64,000 nucleotides of DNA, taken from contig OX352773.1 of NCBI GenBank assembly GCA_947095535.1, positions 168,032,438 through 168,096,437 on the forward strand, in the 5' to 3' direction. This DNA comes from Poecilobothrus nobilitatus (lineage: Eukaryota; Arthropoda; Insecta; Diptera; Dolichopodidae). The notes under the pieces were generated by a model, which saw only the letters and a program-made list of their open reading frames with translations, ran no database searches and was not told the origin of the DNA. Position numbers and translations under genes: made by a program. How positions within the stretch are numbered: the first letter of the stretch is position 1; every line of letters begins with the position of its first letter. Of this stretch, positions 62,353 through 64,000 are shown in pieces.

Positions 62353-63329
62353 GTATATTGGAATAAAATTATATGAAACTGTTAAACAAAAAAAAATTTT
62401 AGGTTAATGTAATATCACGACTTCATGAGTTGAAAATTTAAATCTTTCGTATTTTAGTTTAATAATAATGGTTTCAGTTTTAAAGTATTAGCATTGAACG
62501 ATTGCTAAACATTACAAAGAAAAAAAAACTTTCTATTGATTTTCACAATCGAATCTATAGTTGAGAAAGCAAAATTTTTGTTCACCGCGGGTGTATTGTG
62601 ATATGTATAATGAACGGGAGCGTTCCGAAATTCATTTCCAAAAAATTCAAAAATCATAATCATATCCCAAATAAATCACATCATGTTTAATTTCAAATTC
62701 TCAAAATCTCAAAATTGGAATTTTTAATGTAAATTTATGTAATTAGGGTTGATTACAAAATCAGGGTTTCAATAATTTGTTTAGCGATGGTTATGGATTT
62801 GGAAGCCATCAGCTATTTAAATATTTTGTTAAAAAATAATCAGGAACGTTTTTGGAGTTGATATGTTTTGTTCAAAATTTTATTTTTTTAGGTTCAGAGA
62901 GAAGAAACCTTCAATGAGGTTTTTCAGGTCGATTTTTTGTGGTGTGAGCATTTTCAATGCGTGAAAATGAGATTCTGCAATATAGAATTTTGTAATTTCG
63001 GATTTTATGATAAAATAAAAATTTTTAAGATTTTGTAAATTGGTATTTTATAATTTGGGATACTCCCAAAAAAAAAAATTAAAAAATTTTATATTATAAT
63101 TTTATTATTTCAACCTTTAAAAAAATAAGTAAAAAATTAAAACTTTATTTTTTTAATTATACGACTGTATTTATTGACATCAAATTAAAAAGTGATATAT
63201 TTAGGTACAACATTTTTAGCACATTTTCCAAAAAATTTGAAAAACTGTTTTACTCTAATTTCAAAACTTCTACATCGTTTGAAATAAAGCAATGAAATTT
63301 TAACTACGGATATGCATCGCCAAAAAACT

Positions 63330-63660
63330 AATTTTGTGGAACAATTTTTTTCTGTAGCCCCACCCGTTAAGAAGCTACGGCTCTACAAAGTTCGAAAAAG
63401 CCCTATCTTTAAATTGTTATAACACAGGTAATATAAGGTATATTTTCAATCTGAAAACGCCAAACAATTCCTGATTTTATTAACTTTATAAATATATATA
63501 AAATAAATATGTGGCTTTCCCATGCCACAAGTTTATGTGAAACTCAATTTTTAGGAGCTGTAAGGGATCAAAAACTGAAAATTCTCTTTTTTTAAACACC
63601 CGTAACTCGAGCACTTATCTAAATTTTTTTAAAGTAGTATACAAAAATTAAAGCTCCAAC
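63330..63660 (-). repeat. Inverted copy of the ~465-bp satellite-like repeat
   Basis: CTACAAAGTTCGAAAAAGCC, CTGTAAGGGATCAAAAACTG, AAATTCTC and ACACCCGTAACTCGAGCACT are inverse counterparts of GGGCTTTTTCAAAGTTTGAG, CAATTTTTGAGCCCTAATAG and CCTAAGTTACAGGTGTTTAA at 5.65-5.97 kb. A TATATATAAAATAAATATG insertion interrupts it near 63490. This is a better-preserved single unit than the one at 57.9 kb. Confidence 0.6.
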
Positions 63661-64000
63661 ATTATATTTTTGTTTGTGTTAATAAGTTTTCTTAATAATA
63701 TAGGGTTACCTTATAATTAACGAAAGTGTTTTTTGATTTCTCTTATTTTTTTCTTACTAAAAAAAAAAAAAAAATTCAAACAAAGATCGATTTATTATCA
63801 AAATTCTTTTTTTTTTTTTAAAGTATATCTACTCTTTACTCTAGGCTTATTATCGAATATTTTTTAATTTTGGAAATGTGCTTTTTTGAAAACCTTTGGT
63901 TTATTTCTATTATTTGTTTGAATTAATTATTCTACTTGCATTTTATTTTGATTCACATTTTGATTTCCTGTGACTTCAAAGTGTGTCAAAATATGTTGAA

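Overview
This is a window of very AT-rich nuclear DNA from an insect. A fly (Diptera) is most likely: the genes have short spliced introns with GT-AG boundaries, the three recognisable proteins are animal housekeeping proteins, and one repeat resembles the mini-me/Helentron-type elements known from dipterans. I cannot name the family or species. Most of the window is non-coding. Low-complexity A/T runs, ATGTATGT-like microsatellites and old transposon remains fill the spaces between genes.

Genes from left to right. (1) A last coding exon on the + strand (8330-8431), whose gene I do not recognise. (2) mRpL42 on + (13425-13811), a mitochondrial large-subunit ribosomal protein in one exon. (3) Cdk10 on - (13884-15484), eight exons giving 393 residues. 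It converges on mRpL42, with only 72 bases between the two stop codons. (4) A + strand gene (26131-28749, four exons, 388 residues) for an unrecognised secretory or membrane protein. Two more signal-peptide-coding exons (23873-24160 and 27033-27171) have donor sites in the same phase and may be alternative first exons of this gene. (5) A NOMO (nodal modulator) orthologue on - (31740-35941), nine exons giving 1178 residues. All exon phases of genes 3, 4 and 5 close exactly, which is strong internal support. From about 36 kb to the end I find no convincing host gene.

Mobile and repeated DNA. I see a degenerate mariner/maT-type transposon with long terminal inverted repeats and TA duplications (37340-38284), and a pogo-like non-autonomous element (38561-39522). 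A hAT relic has a near-perfect 8-base duplication (47579-48356), and a SINE has an 11-base target duplication inside another inverted-repeat element (40086-40263). There are three non-LTR retrotransposon relics on the minus strand (about 7.3, 19.6 and 60.4 kb) and several short inverted-repeat elements. A 2.1-kb element (50398-52534) carries about ten 147-bp tandem units, a GGAC microsatellite and a 3-prime hairpin, the layout of a Helentron-type non-autonomous element. A roughly 465-bp satellite-like repeat occurs at 5.1-6.05 kb and again, inverted, near 58.0 and 63.4 kb.

The least conventional signals are the cluster of three signal-peptide exons with matching splice phase at 23.9-27.2 kb, and a group of fold-back structures whose arms are built from many degenerate ~20-base modules (3.7-4.4, 20.1-20.6, 21.8-22.5 kb, with single arms at 37.1 and 60.1 kb). 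All similarity statements are from reading the sequence; no database search was run.
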